Part shown: in pieces, positions 55,755 to 64,000 of the stretch
Layout: each line of letters opens with the position of its first letter
How positions within the stretch are numbered: position 1 is the first letter of the stretch
Source of the DNA: Secundilactobacillus odoratitofui DSM 19909 = JCM 15043
GTDB lineage: Bacteria; Bacillota; Bacilli; Lactobacillales; Lactobacillaceae
NCBI RefSeq assembly: GCF_001434895.1
Contig: NZ_AZEE01000010.1
Location: 1-64,000 of the forward strand
DNA length: 64,000 bases
Reading direction: 5' to 3'
Made by a program: the position numbers and the translations under genes
Notes under the pieces: generated by a model
What the model was told of the DNA's origin: nothing
The model's input: only the letters and a program-made list of their open reading frames with translations
Databases searched by the model: none

Positions 55755-57062
55755 CTATTCTTTCGTTGCTTTAGACTTGAGCACGATTTCTTCTTGATCA
55801 GGCACTTTAACCCGTTCAATTTCGGCACCTAAGGCCCGTAGCTTCAAATGGAATTCGTAGTAACCGCGATCCAGATACTTGAGATTCGTGACTTGCGTAT
55901 AACCGTTTGCCACCAAACCAGCTAAAACCAGTGCCGCAGCAGCCCGCAAATCAGTCGCAGCCACTTCAGCACCGTTAAAACTAGTTGGTCCATAGAGAGC
56001 AACCGTTCTACCTTCAACTTTAAAGTTAGCGTTCATACGGCGTAGCTCCTCAAGGTGCATGAAGCGATTTTCAAAGACGGTTTCGGTTAACGTACTCGTT
56101 CCTTGCGCACACAACTGTAAAACCGTCATCTGTGGTTGCATATCAGTTGGAAAACCGGGGTGTGGTAACGTTTTAACGTTCGTAGGTTTAAGTTGCTCAG
56201 GTCCAATCACCCGAATACCGTTCTCGAGTTCTTGTACCGTGACACCCATTTCCTCTAACTTAGAAATCAATGGTTTGTTGTGTTCGGCAATCGCATTCTC
56301 CACTAAAACGTCACCTTGGGTTAAAGCAGCCGCTACCATAAACGTCCCGGCTTCAATCCGGTCTTGCACAACGTAGTGACTCGTGCCGTGTAATTCAGCA
56401 ACACCTTCGATCCGAATCGTTTCAGTGCCGGCCCCACGAACCTTGGCACCCATCTTATTCAAGACGTTTGCTAAGTCCACGATTTCAGGTTCTCGCGCGA
56501 CGTTCTCAATGGTTGTGGTCCCCTCAGCTAAAGTCGCTGCCATCATGATGTTTTGAGTTGCACCAACACTCGGAAAATCAAGGTAAATATTGGTACCAAC
56601 CAAACGATCCGCACTGGCCTCAATGTAGCCGTCATGTTGTGAAATGGTTGCACCAAGTGCTTCAAAGCCCTTGAGATGCAAGTCCACCGGCCGTGAACCG
56701 ATGGCACAACCACCTGGCATGGCAACGCGGGCGTGCCCATAACGCGCCAAGAGTGGCCCCATCACCACGATTGATGCGCGCATTTTAGAAACATACTCGA
56801 ATGGTGCTTGCGTCGACAGTTTTTTAGCCGCGTTAAGCCGAACGGTATTGGTATCCTCATCAAAATCAACGTCCAAATTTAAAAAACGAAGGACGTTATT
56901 CATCGTGTAGACGTCAGATAAGATTGGAACGTTGGTTAACACCATGTCATCTTCTTGTGCCAGAATTGACGCTGCCAAAATTGGTAAAACCGCGTTTTTA
57001 GCACCCTCAATATGTACAGAACCCGACAATCGACGACCACCATGTACAATAATCTTTTCCAC
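55755..57062 (-). CDS. murA: UDP-N-acetylglucosamine 1-carboxyvinyltransferase
   Basis: First committed enzyme of peptidoglycan synthesis, transferring enolpyruvate from PEP to UDP-GlcNAc. The PEP-binding Cys loop is [19 protein letters not shown], with Cys near residue 117, the fosfomycin target. The 435 residues are normal. The start is a GTG (57062) after CTGGAGGG. It is downstream of a DUF1146 gene as usual in lactobacilli. Confidence 0.97.
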   Translation of the reverse strand: MEKIIVHGGRRLSGSVHIEGAKNAVLPILAASILAQEDDMVLTNVPILSDVYTMNNVLRFLNLDVDFDEDTNTVRLNAAKKLSTQAPFEYVSKMRASIVVMGPLLARYGHARVAMPGGCAIGSRPVDLHLKGFEALGATISQHDGYIEASADRLVGTNIYLDFPSVGATQNIMMAATLAEGTTTIENVAREPEIVDLANVLNKMGAKVRGAGTETIRIEGVAELHGTSHYVVQDRIEAGTFMVAAALTQGDVLVENAIAEHNKPLISKLEEMGVTVQELENGIRVIGPEQLKPTNVKTLPHPGFPTDMQPQMTVLQLCAQGTSTLTETVFENRFMHLEELRRMNANFKVEGRTVALYGPTSFNGAEVAATDLRAAAALVLAGLVANGYTQVTNLKYLDRGYYEFHLKLRALGAEIERVKVPDQEEIVLKSKATKE

Positions 57063-57085
57063 AGAAATTCCCTCCAGAAGTTTCG

Positions 57086-57316
57086 TTATTTTACTAAGAA
57101 AATTAAGTTTCGTACGTTATCAATAAAGTTTAGGAAAAATTCGCTGCAGGTATACCCCACTGCGACTGACAAAAGCACAATCAGCACCCGCGCCTGATTT
57201 GGATATAAGCGCATCACGTTTTCAATGTGTACTTTTTGAATACTCCAAAAAGCCACAAAAATGAAAACGAAGTGACTGACGATTGTTAATAACGCCTGTG
57301 CGCCAATTGTTTGCAT
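57086..57316 (-). CDS. ywzB: DUF1146 family membrane protein
   Basis: A 76-residue protein with two membrane helices (about 8-27 and 45-65) joined by a short basic loop, matching the DUF1146/YwzB family that sits between atpC and murA in Bacilli. Function unknown. The ATG at 57316 follows AAAGGA by eight bases; a GTG two codons earlier is too close to it. Here the lipoate cassette separates it from atpC. Confidence 0.85.
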   Translation of the reverse strand: MQTIGAQALLTIVSHFVFIFVAFWSIQKVHIENVMRLYPNQARVLIVLLSVAVGYTCSEFFLNFIDNVRNLIFLVK

Positions 57317-57345
57317 ACTCACTTTCCTTTCTGCATTACCTCACA

Positions 57346-57374
57346 AATATAGCATATTTAAACTAGACTGTCCC
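57346..57374 (-). promoter_or_regulatory. Probable DUF1146-murA promoter
   Basis: On the minus strand GGGACA (57374-57369), 17 bases, TATATT (57351-57346) with TG at the extended position. This promoter is needed because the cassette breaks the link to the atp operon. Confidence 0.55.
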
Positions 57375-57388
57375 TGTTTTGATTGCAT

Positions 57389-57402
57389 TTGTAATATTAC
57401 AA
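57389..57402. promoter_or_regulatory. Perfect 14-base palindrome upstream of the divergent lip and DUF1146 units
   Basis: TTGTAATATTACAA, just upstream of the DUF1146 -35 box, in an AT-rich 450-base intergenic region (57317-57767) that otherwise holds no gene. A direct repeat CCTTGTGAAT occurs at 57514 and 57623, spaced 109 bases. It could be a regulator site; identity unknown. Confidence 0.4.
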
Positions 57403-57704
57403 TCTGTCCGTTATTCAAAATGGTGAAAGAATTCACATTTTACTACAATCAAGTTTATATCTGCACTTATGCTCATCATAAGCTAAATATTTAATATCCT
57501 ACAACTTTTTAAACCTTGTGAATATGACACTGATATTTCTTACAGTTACTAGAAAATCAACTAAATACTGATATGCCAAATTTATATGTTTTAAAAATAG
57601 ATAACTATATAATATAACTATTCCTTGTGAATCGTTCTGTTTTCAGTCTAAGCGCCTATGCAGTAGCGTTTATAAGCATTTATTCGTTGGAATATTTGCT
57701 CAAT

Positions 57705-57733
57705 TTCACAAAATCGCCACTGGATGTTATGCT
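57705..57733 (+). promoter_or_regulatory. Promoter of the lipoate cassette
   Basis: TTCACA, 17 bases, TATGCT, 35 bases before the first start codon. Near consensus. Confidence 0.75.
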
Positions 57734-57767
57734 CTACCCGTAAATAAATCTCAAGGGAGCTGAATCA

Positions 57768-58010
57768 ATGATGATCAAAGAAGTTCACATGCCAAAATTA
57801 AGTCCAAAGTCCGATGACTATTTCTTCGGCAAATGGGTTAAACAACCTGGTGACACCGTCAAAACTGGTGACGTCTTGTTCGAAGTTGAAACTGATAAAG
57901 TAATTAGTCAGGTTGAAAGCCAAGAAGATGGCGTCCTCACAGCTCAAAAAGTTGCCACTGGCGACACAACTAAAGTCGGTGACCTAGTAGCCACGATTGA
58001 AACAGCATAG
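57768..58010 (+). CDS. Free-standing lipoyl domain protein
   Basis: An 80-residue protein that is just one E2-type lipoyl domain: MPKLSPKSDDYFFGKWVKQPGD, then the lipoylation turn VETDKVISQVES with Lys44, then the second half DGVLTAQKVATGDTTKVGDLVATIE. No catalytic E2 domain or subunit-binding segment follows, and the stop codon is followed 12 bases later by lipA. It is presumably the substrate of LplA and LipA encoded next to it. A biotinyl carrier role is less likely because the target motif is DKV, not MKM. Confidence 0.9.
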   Translation: MMIKEVHMPKLSPKSDDYFFGKWVKQPGDTVKTGDVLFEVETDKVISQVESQEDGVLTAQKVATGDTTKVGDLVATIETA

Positions 58011-58022
58011 GGAGGAATTAAC

Positions 58023-58907
58023 ATGTCAACTAAATCTGAAACTTCTGCACCCGTAAAACCTAACTGGCTTAAAGTAACCTATGACCAAAAGAAAGTCGAT
58101 CAAATGAACGATTTACTGTCCGGGTTAAAGTTAAACACCGTTTGTGCCGAAGCAAACTGCCCTAACTTAGGCGAGTGCTTTGGTAGCGGTTCTGCATCAT
58201 TCATCATTCTTGGTCCAAACTGTACGCGTGCTTGCCGCTTCTGTGATGTTCCCCACGGTCACCCACACGAAGTGGACTTACTAGAACCATTACGTGTTGC
58301 AGAAGCAACCAAGAAGCTCGGACTCAGTCACGTGGTGGTCACCAGTGTTGACCGGGATGACTTACCAGACCTTGGTGCTGATCAATTTGTCAAAACCATC
58401 AATGCGATTAAAGAACTCAATCCCAATACGACAATTGAAGTCCTCACGCCTGATTTTCAAGGCCACGAAGACTGCCTCGATAAAGTGATTGCAGCCGGTC
58501 CTGATGTGTTTAATCACAACATGGAAACCGTCCGTAGCATCACGCCTAAAGTTCGACACCGTGCCACCTATGACACCTCACTACACGTGTTAAAGTACGT
58601 CAAGGAACATGCACCAAAATCAATGTACGTTAAAACTGGAATCATGCTCGGTCTAGGTGAAACAGACCCCGAAGTTTATCAATTAATGGATGATTTACGT
58701 GCCATTGACGTTGATTTTCTAACGATTGGCCAATATGTTCAACCCGGTCCCAAAAACTTTACCCTAAAAGAATGGGTGCCAATGGAACGTTACCAGCGTT
58801 ACTACAAGGAAGCCATGAAACGTGGTTTTAAGTTTGTCGCAAGCTCACCTTTAGTTCGAAGCTCTTACAAAGCCAAGGAAGAACTGGAGGCCGTCGAAAA
58901 TCAATGA
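58023..58907 (+). CDS. lipA: Lipoyl synthase
   Basis: Radical SAM enzyme that inserts two sulfurs into protein-bound octanoate. The auxiliary cluster cysteines are 41, 46 and 52 (VCAEANCPNLGECF), the radical SAM cluster C67, C71, C74 (CTRACRFC), and the C-terminal RSSY serine is present. The 294 residues are complete. Lactobacilli usually lack lipA and depend on exogenous lipoate, so its presence is notable. It overlaps lplA by four bases (ATGA). Confidence 0.96.
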   Translation: MSTKSETSAPVKPNWLKVTYDQKKVDQMNDLLSGLKLNTVCAEANCPNLGECFGSGSASFIILGPNCTRACRFCDVPHGHPHEVDLLEPLRVAEATKKLGLSHVVVTSVDRDDLPDLGADQFVKTINAIKELNPNTTIEVLTPDFQGHEDCLDKVIAAGPDVFNHNMETVRSITPKVRHRATYDTSLHVLKYVKEHAPKSMYVKTGIMLGLGETDPEVYQLMDDLRAIDVDFLTIGQYVQPGPKNFTLKEWVPMERYQRYYKEAMKRGFKFVASSPLVRSSYKAKEELEAVENQ

Positions 58908-59887
58908 TCTACTTCCCGCTCACTAGTCTCGATGTCAGCTATAATTTTGCAGCTGAATATTATTTAATGACCCAAAAACATCTGCAGGAGCCCGCCTTCA
59001 TGGTCTGGGCCACAACACCGACGATTATGTTAGGAAAGTACCAGGAACTTGAAAATGAGGTCAATACTCAATTTACGAGTGAACACCACATTGCCTTGGT
59101 TCGCCGTTTATCGGGTGGTGGCACAATCTACACGGATACGGGTGGCTGTCAATTTACTTTGATCACCCCCGACAATTCTGGGCAGATCGACTTTGATGAT
59201 GGCCTATCACTCCTGTCAGACGCACTAACGACGATTGGCATTCATACGAAAACGGATAGCCGTAATGACTTGATTGTGGATGGCCTAAAGGTTTCTGGAA
59301 GTGCTCAGTACATGACACCAGGTTATCGACTTCACCATGGTAGCTTATTGTTTGATGCTAATTTAGACTGGTTGGCAAAATCACTGCATGCTGATCCGAT
59401 TAAGCTGCAAGCCAAGCGAATTCAATCAGTTCGGCAACGGACCGTGAATTTAAAAAGCCAACAACCGACTTGGTCGACTGAGACCTTTAAAACCAATTTG
59501 ATCAACCAGTTAGTCAACAGTACTCATGCCAAGGTTCAAAATTTTAGCGTCCAAGAATCAAAAATAATTCAACAGCTTGCGGACAACTTGTTTGTCAATT
59601 CGGCTGAATCGCAACCTAAAACACAGCCTTACGATCATCAACAAAAAGTGTACGTTAAAGGTGCCGGCCTGATTCAAGTTGGCTATAACCTTGACAACCA
59701 TGACCAGATAGCTGCTGTCCAGTTAAACGGTGACTTCTTCAGCAACCTTGAGCCCCAGCAATTTGAAAAAGCCTTAGTGGGAACGCCCCATCAAAAATCG
59801 GCCGTCACCACGGTGCTTCAGCAGCAATTACAGCAAGCACCAATTGTTGGCATGACAGCTGAATCATTAGCCGAACTATTATTTTAA
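58904..59887 (+). CDS. lplA: Lipoate-protein ligase (LplA/LplJ)
   Basis: ATP-dependent ligase that attaches lipoate or octanoate to the domain lysine. The N-terminal catalytic domain has RRLSGGGTIYTD near residue 66, KVSGSAQY near 130 and LHHGSLLFD near 145. The C-terminal accessory domain (about 245-327) is present, so the enzyme is bidomain. The length of 327 residues equals LplJ. Translationally coupled to lipA. Confidence 0.94.
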   Translation: MIYFPLTSLDVSYNFAAEYYLMTQKHLQEPAFMVWATTPTIMLGKYQELENEVNTQFTSEHHIALVRRLSGGGTIYTDTGGCQFTLITPDNSGQIDFDDGLSLLSDALTTIGIHTKTDSRNDLIVDGLKVSGSAQYMTPGYRLHHGSLLFDANLDWLAKSLHADPIKLQAKRIQSVRQRTVNLKSQQPTWSTETFKTNLINQLVNSTHAKVQNFSVQESKIIQQLADNLFVNSAESQPKTQPYDHQQKVYVKGAGLIQVGYNLDNHDQIAAVQLNGDFFSNLEPQQFEKALVGTPHQKSAVTTVLQQQLQQAPIVGMTAESLAELLF

Positions 59888-60044
59888 TATGATTGTGGAA
59901 TATTTTCCAACCCAAATAGCATGTCAATTATCCACAAATCACCAAGAATAATGCCATGCGTCAATTCGCTAAAACGGTGAATTTAAACGACTTTGCTAGT
60001 TTGAACCATAAAATTTAATTTATGTAAATGATAAATATTACAAT

Positions 60045-60084
60045 AAAAATCACGATCCTTATAATACTGGATCGTGATTTTTTT
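60045..60084 (+). terminator. Terminator of the lipoate cassette
   Basis: The arms AAAAATCACGATCC and GGATCGTGATTTTT around a 10-base loop, followed by further T. The A tract on the other side lets it act in both directions. Confidence 0.85.
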
Positions 60085-60134
60085 AAACGCTCTGATCACT
60101 TAAGAACAATTCACCGGTTTGGACGCTTCAATCA

Positions 60135-60171
60135 ACAAAAAAACGCATCACCCAACTGGATGATGCGTTTT
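60135..60171 (-). terminator. Terminator of the atp operon
   Basis: On the minus strand, AAAACGCATCATCCAG pairs with TTGGGTGATGCGTTTT (one imperfection near the loop), followed by TTT. It sits 10 bases beyond the atpC stop. Confidence 0.85.
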
Positions 60172-60180
60172 GCTAGTCGT

Positions 60181-60609
60181 TTATTTACCAGCAACGTTAA
60201 TTCGATTAATCGCCCGACGAAGTGCAACTTCCGCACGGAGTCGTTCATCTTTATCATGGGCCTCTTCCGCCTTTTTGATTCGAGCTTCTGCCCGTTTCTT
60301 GGCGTTTTGTGCCCGATCAACGTCGATGTCACCTTGACATTCTGCTGAATCAGCAACAATTGTCGCTGTGTTTTCAGAGAATTCAACAAAACCACCGTTA
60401 ACGGCAATTTTGTCCTCTTGGTTACCATCAACAAGTTGAACGCGTGCTTCGTCAACTGCTAATGAGGCAATCACAGGAACGTGGTTCGCCATGATACCAA
60501 GTTCACCAAGTTGGGTCTTAACGACCAACATCTTGACTTGCTCGTGATCATAAACGTTACCATCGGGGGTTACGATACTAACGGTTAAAACTGATTGTGC
60601 ATCAGCCAA
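60181..60609 (-). CDS. atpC: ATP synthase epsilon subunit
   Basis: Central-stalk inhibitor subunit of F1 ATPase, 142 residues. The N-terminal beta sandwich (about 1-88) has LTVSIVTPDGNVYDHEQVKM and ELGIMANHVPVIASL, and the C-terminal helices (about 90-142) are Lys/Glu/Ala-rich. The start is a TTG (60609) after AAGGAGGGG. Last gene of the atp operon. Confidence 0.96.
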   Translation of the reverse strand: MADAQSVLTVSIVTPDGNVYDHEQVKMLVVKTQLGELGIMANHVPVIASLAVDEARVQLVDGNQEDKIAVNGGFVEFSENTATIVADSAECQGDIDVDRAQNAKKRAEARIKKAEEAHDKDERLRAEVALRRAINRINVAGK

Positions 60610-60622
60610 TTAGAACCCCTCC

Positions 60623-62041
<1,419 letters not shown>

Positions 62042-62057
62042 TTAATTCCTCCCGTCA

Positions 62058-62951
62058 TTAGTTATTTAATGCCTCTTGCCCACCAGTAATTTCAGTAATT
62101 TCAGTCGTAATTGCTGCTTGGCGAGCACGATTATATCGCAATTCAAGATTTGCAATTAAGTCGGTTGCGTTATCCGAAGCTGACTTCATTGCGTTTGAAC
62201 TTGATGCGTGTTCCGATGTCTTCGCATCCAAGATCGCCCCGTAAACGAGGGATTCAGAATACTGTGGCAAGACAACCTTCAACACTTCACCTTCAGAAGG
62301 TTCCATGTCGTAAGCTGCGGTTAACGTTGCAGCTTGTGTTTCTTCTGCAGCGTCGCCATTCAGAGTTTCACTGTCGACTGGTAACATTTTTTCGCCACGG
62401 AACCGTGAAACGATCCGGTTAACGAAGTGGTTGTAGCAGACGTAAAGTTCTGAAAAGACGCCCGTATCATACATCGAAGTAACGGTTTTGACAATTTCTC
62501 TAACTTCATTAAAAGTTGGTACATCGCTCACACCACGATATTCGTAGGCCACGTTAGCACCGCGCTTTTTGTAAAAGTCAGCACCAGTTCCGCCGACCGC
62601 TAAAATCAAGTAATCATCGTCACCACTGTTGGCTTCGATAAATTCGTTGGTTTCGCGGATAACGTTACTGTTGTAACTGCCTACCATACCCCGGTCAGAA
62701 GTAATGACCAGGTATGCCGCTTTTTTAGACTGCGTTGATTGCGACTCGCTCGAGGAATCATCCAATAGATGAGATTTTGCCAAATGCATGACAACGGCTT
62801 TGACCTTAGCGGCGTAGTCTTGATAACCAACCGCGGCCTTTTGAATCTGATTCAACTTTGAAGATTGAACCATCTGCATGGCCGTTGTAATTTGACGTGT
62901 GTTCTTTGTTGAAGCAATCCGATGTTGGACATCACTAATTGATTCAGCCAT
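62058..62951 (-). CDS. atpG: ATP synthase gamma subunit
   Basis: Rotating shaft of F1, 297 residues. The N-terminal helix [28 protein letters not shown] and the C-terminal [17 protein letters not shown] helix form the coiled coil. The central insertion is moderately variable, as usual. It sits between atpA and atpD. Confidence 0.98.
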   Translation of the reverse strand: MAESISDVQHRIASTKNTRQITTAMQMVQSSKLNQIQKAAVGYQDYAAKVKAVVMHLAKSHLLDDSSSESQSTQSKKAAYLVITSDRGMVGSYNSNVIRETNEFIEANSGDDDYLILAVGGTGADFYKKRGANVAYEYRGVSDVPTFNEVREIVKTVTSMYDTGVFSELYVCYNHFVNRIVSRFRGEKMLPVDSETLNGDAAEETQAATLTAAYDMEPSEGEVLKVVLPQYSESLVYGAILDAKTSEHASSSNAMKSASDNATDLIANLELRYNRARQAAITTEITEITGGQEALNN

Positions 62952-62976
62952 TAGCTCTCACCATCCTTCCTCAAGT

Positions 62977-64000
62977 TTATTCTTTCGCTGCAGCTTCAGC
63001 GGGTTGGAACGTTTGGGCAAATTCAGAAACGGCGGCATCCATCTTATCGGTATCTGGTAATTGACCGGTTGTGTCAATTTCCTTCAACAAATCAGCGTGG
63101 GAGGCATCGAATGAATCGAATAAGCCGCTTTCAAATTTGGCAATATCATCCAGTTCAATCTTATCTAAGAACCCATGTGTCAAAGCATATAGGATCAAGA
63201 CTTGCTTAGAAACTGAAAGTGGCGAGTGAAGGCCTTGCTTCAAGACTTCAACAGTCCGAGCACCGCGGTTCAACTTAGCTTGGGTAGCCTCATCCAAATC
63301 AGAACCAAATTGTGCAAATGATTCCAATTCATGGTATGAAGCTAAGTCCAAACGAAGTGTCCCGGCAACCTTCTTCATCGCCTTAACTTGGGCATCCCCA
63401 CCAACACGAGAGACAGAAGTCCCGGCATCAATGGCTGGTCGAACACCTGAATAGAATGAATCACTATCCAAGAAGATTTGACCATCGGTGATAGAAATCA
63501 CGTTGGTTGGAATGTAAGCAGAAACGTCACCGGCTTTGGTTTCAATGATTGGTAACGCAGTCATTGAACCACCACCGAGATCATCACTCAGCTTAGCAGC
63601 CCGTTCAAGTAACCGTGAGTGGGTGTAGAAAATGTCACCAGGATAAGCTTCACGACCTGGAGGCCGACGAAGAATCAATGACAGTTCACGGTAAGCATCA
63701 GCTTGTTTTGATAAATCATCATAAACAATCAAAACGTGCTTGCCGTTGAACATGAATTCCTCACCCATCGCAGCACCTGCATATGGTGCGATGTATAGTA
63801 ATGGTGCTGGTTCCGAAGGACCGGCAGTCACAACAATCGTGTAATCCATGGCGCCATACTTACGTAAGGTTTCCACAGAACTACGAACAGTTGATTCCTT
63901 TTGGCCAATCGCAACGTACACACAAATCATGTTTTGGTCTTTTTGGTTAATGATCGTATCGATGGCGACAGTTGTCTTACCAGTTTTACGGTCACCAATG
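62977..64000 (-). CDS. atpA: ATP synthase alpha subunit (3' part; 5' end outside window)
   Basis: Regulatory nucleotide-binding subunit of F1. The reading frame continues to the right edge: the first codons inside the window give [10 protein letters not shown], the P-loop, so about a third of the protein is missing. Further markers are [27 protein letters not shown] and [14 protein letters not shown]. The C-terminus ends 25 bases before atpG. The annotated end at 64000 is a partial boundary, not a start. Confidence 0.98.
   Translation of the reverse strand, partial: IGDRKTGKTTVAIDTIINQKDQNMICVYVAIGQKESTVRSSVETLRKYGAMDYTIVVTAGPSEPAPLLYIAPYAGAAMGEEFMFNGKHVLIVYDDLSKQADAYRELSLILRRPPGREAYPGDIFYTHSRLLERAAKLSDDLGGGSMTALPIIETKAGDVSAYIPTNVISITDGQIFLDSDSFYSGVRPAIDAGTSVSRVGGDAQVKAMKKVAGTLRLDLASYHELESFAQFGSDLDEATQAKLNRGARTVEVLKQGLHSPLSVSKQVLILYALTHGFLDKIELDDIAKFESGLFDSFDASHADLLKEIDTTGQLPDTDKMDAAVSEFAQTFQPAEAAAKE

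Noticed and set aside
57768-58010. Biotin carrier protein as identity of the lipoyl mini-domain
   Set aside because: The target turn is TDKV rather than MKM, and the neighbours are lipoate enzymes.

Overview
The window reads as core chromosome of a low-GC Gram-positive bacterium of the family Lactobacillaceae. The signs are the mreB-mreC-mreD-minC-minD block, ltaS, ezrA, tRNA-sensing T-box leaders on valS, a methionine ABC operon and a probable histidine ABC operon, a 6S RNA placed just before a universal stress gene, a cysteine-free S4 protein, and gene order around atpACDG-murA-mbl-yidD typical of lactobacilli. Species is not assigned. No prophage, CRISPR array, transposase or rRNA/tRNA gene lies inside the window. 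Most genes are on the minus strand.

Layout. 1-254: promoters and leader of an rRNA operon that runs leftward out of the window. 507-3048: lipoteichoic acid synthase and a YkuJ-like protein. 3177-13092: DNA repair and RNA decay (mutL, mutS, ymdB, rny, recA, cinA). 13204-17542: pgsA, rodZ and the M16 peptidase pair ymfH/ymfF. 17641-19064: aspartate kinase on the plus strand. 19074-21955: palindromic repeat and a T-box controlled polar amino acid ABC transporter with specifier CAC (His). 21986-26149: Min and Mre cell-shape and division-site genes. 26265-33772: folC, valS with a Val T-box, tpx, thiI and its cysteine desulfurase. 33899-40942: ezrA, fRMsr, rpsD with leader, YktB and YueI proteins, rarA, 6S RNA, a small membrane protein and UspA. 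40962-49091: tag, GDPD, a DUF2785 protein and a probable five-gene ABC operon with an internal GntR regulator. 49227-52309: second copy of the palindromic repeat and metNIQ with a Met T-box. 52353-57374: gcvH-like, rodA, DUF2969, yidD, mbl, murA, DUF1146. 57705-60084: a plus-strand lipoate cassette (free lipoyl domain, lipA, lplA) inserted between DUF1146 and atpC. 60135-64000: atpC, atpD, atpG and the 3' part of atpA.

How it fits together. Cell-envelope and shape genes dominate: LtaS, PgsA, RodZ, MreBCD, Mbl, RodA, MurA, EzrA and MinCD. Three uptake or charging units are read out by tRNA. The three T-boxes share one specifier-loop architecture (GAA-N-codon-purine), and this yields Val for valS and Met for metNIQ as expected, so the CAC reading for the third operon is well supported. 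The most unusual items are the lipoate cassette, the T-box leader with one specifier stem but two antiterminator/terminator units, a three-way-junction palindrome filling the mreB-mreC gap, and a long palindromic repeat present twice.
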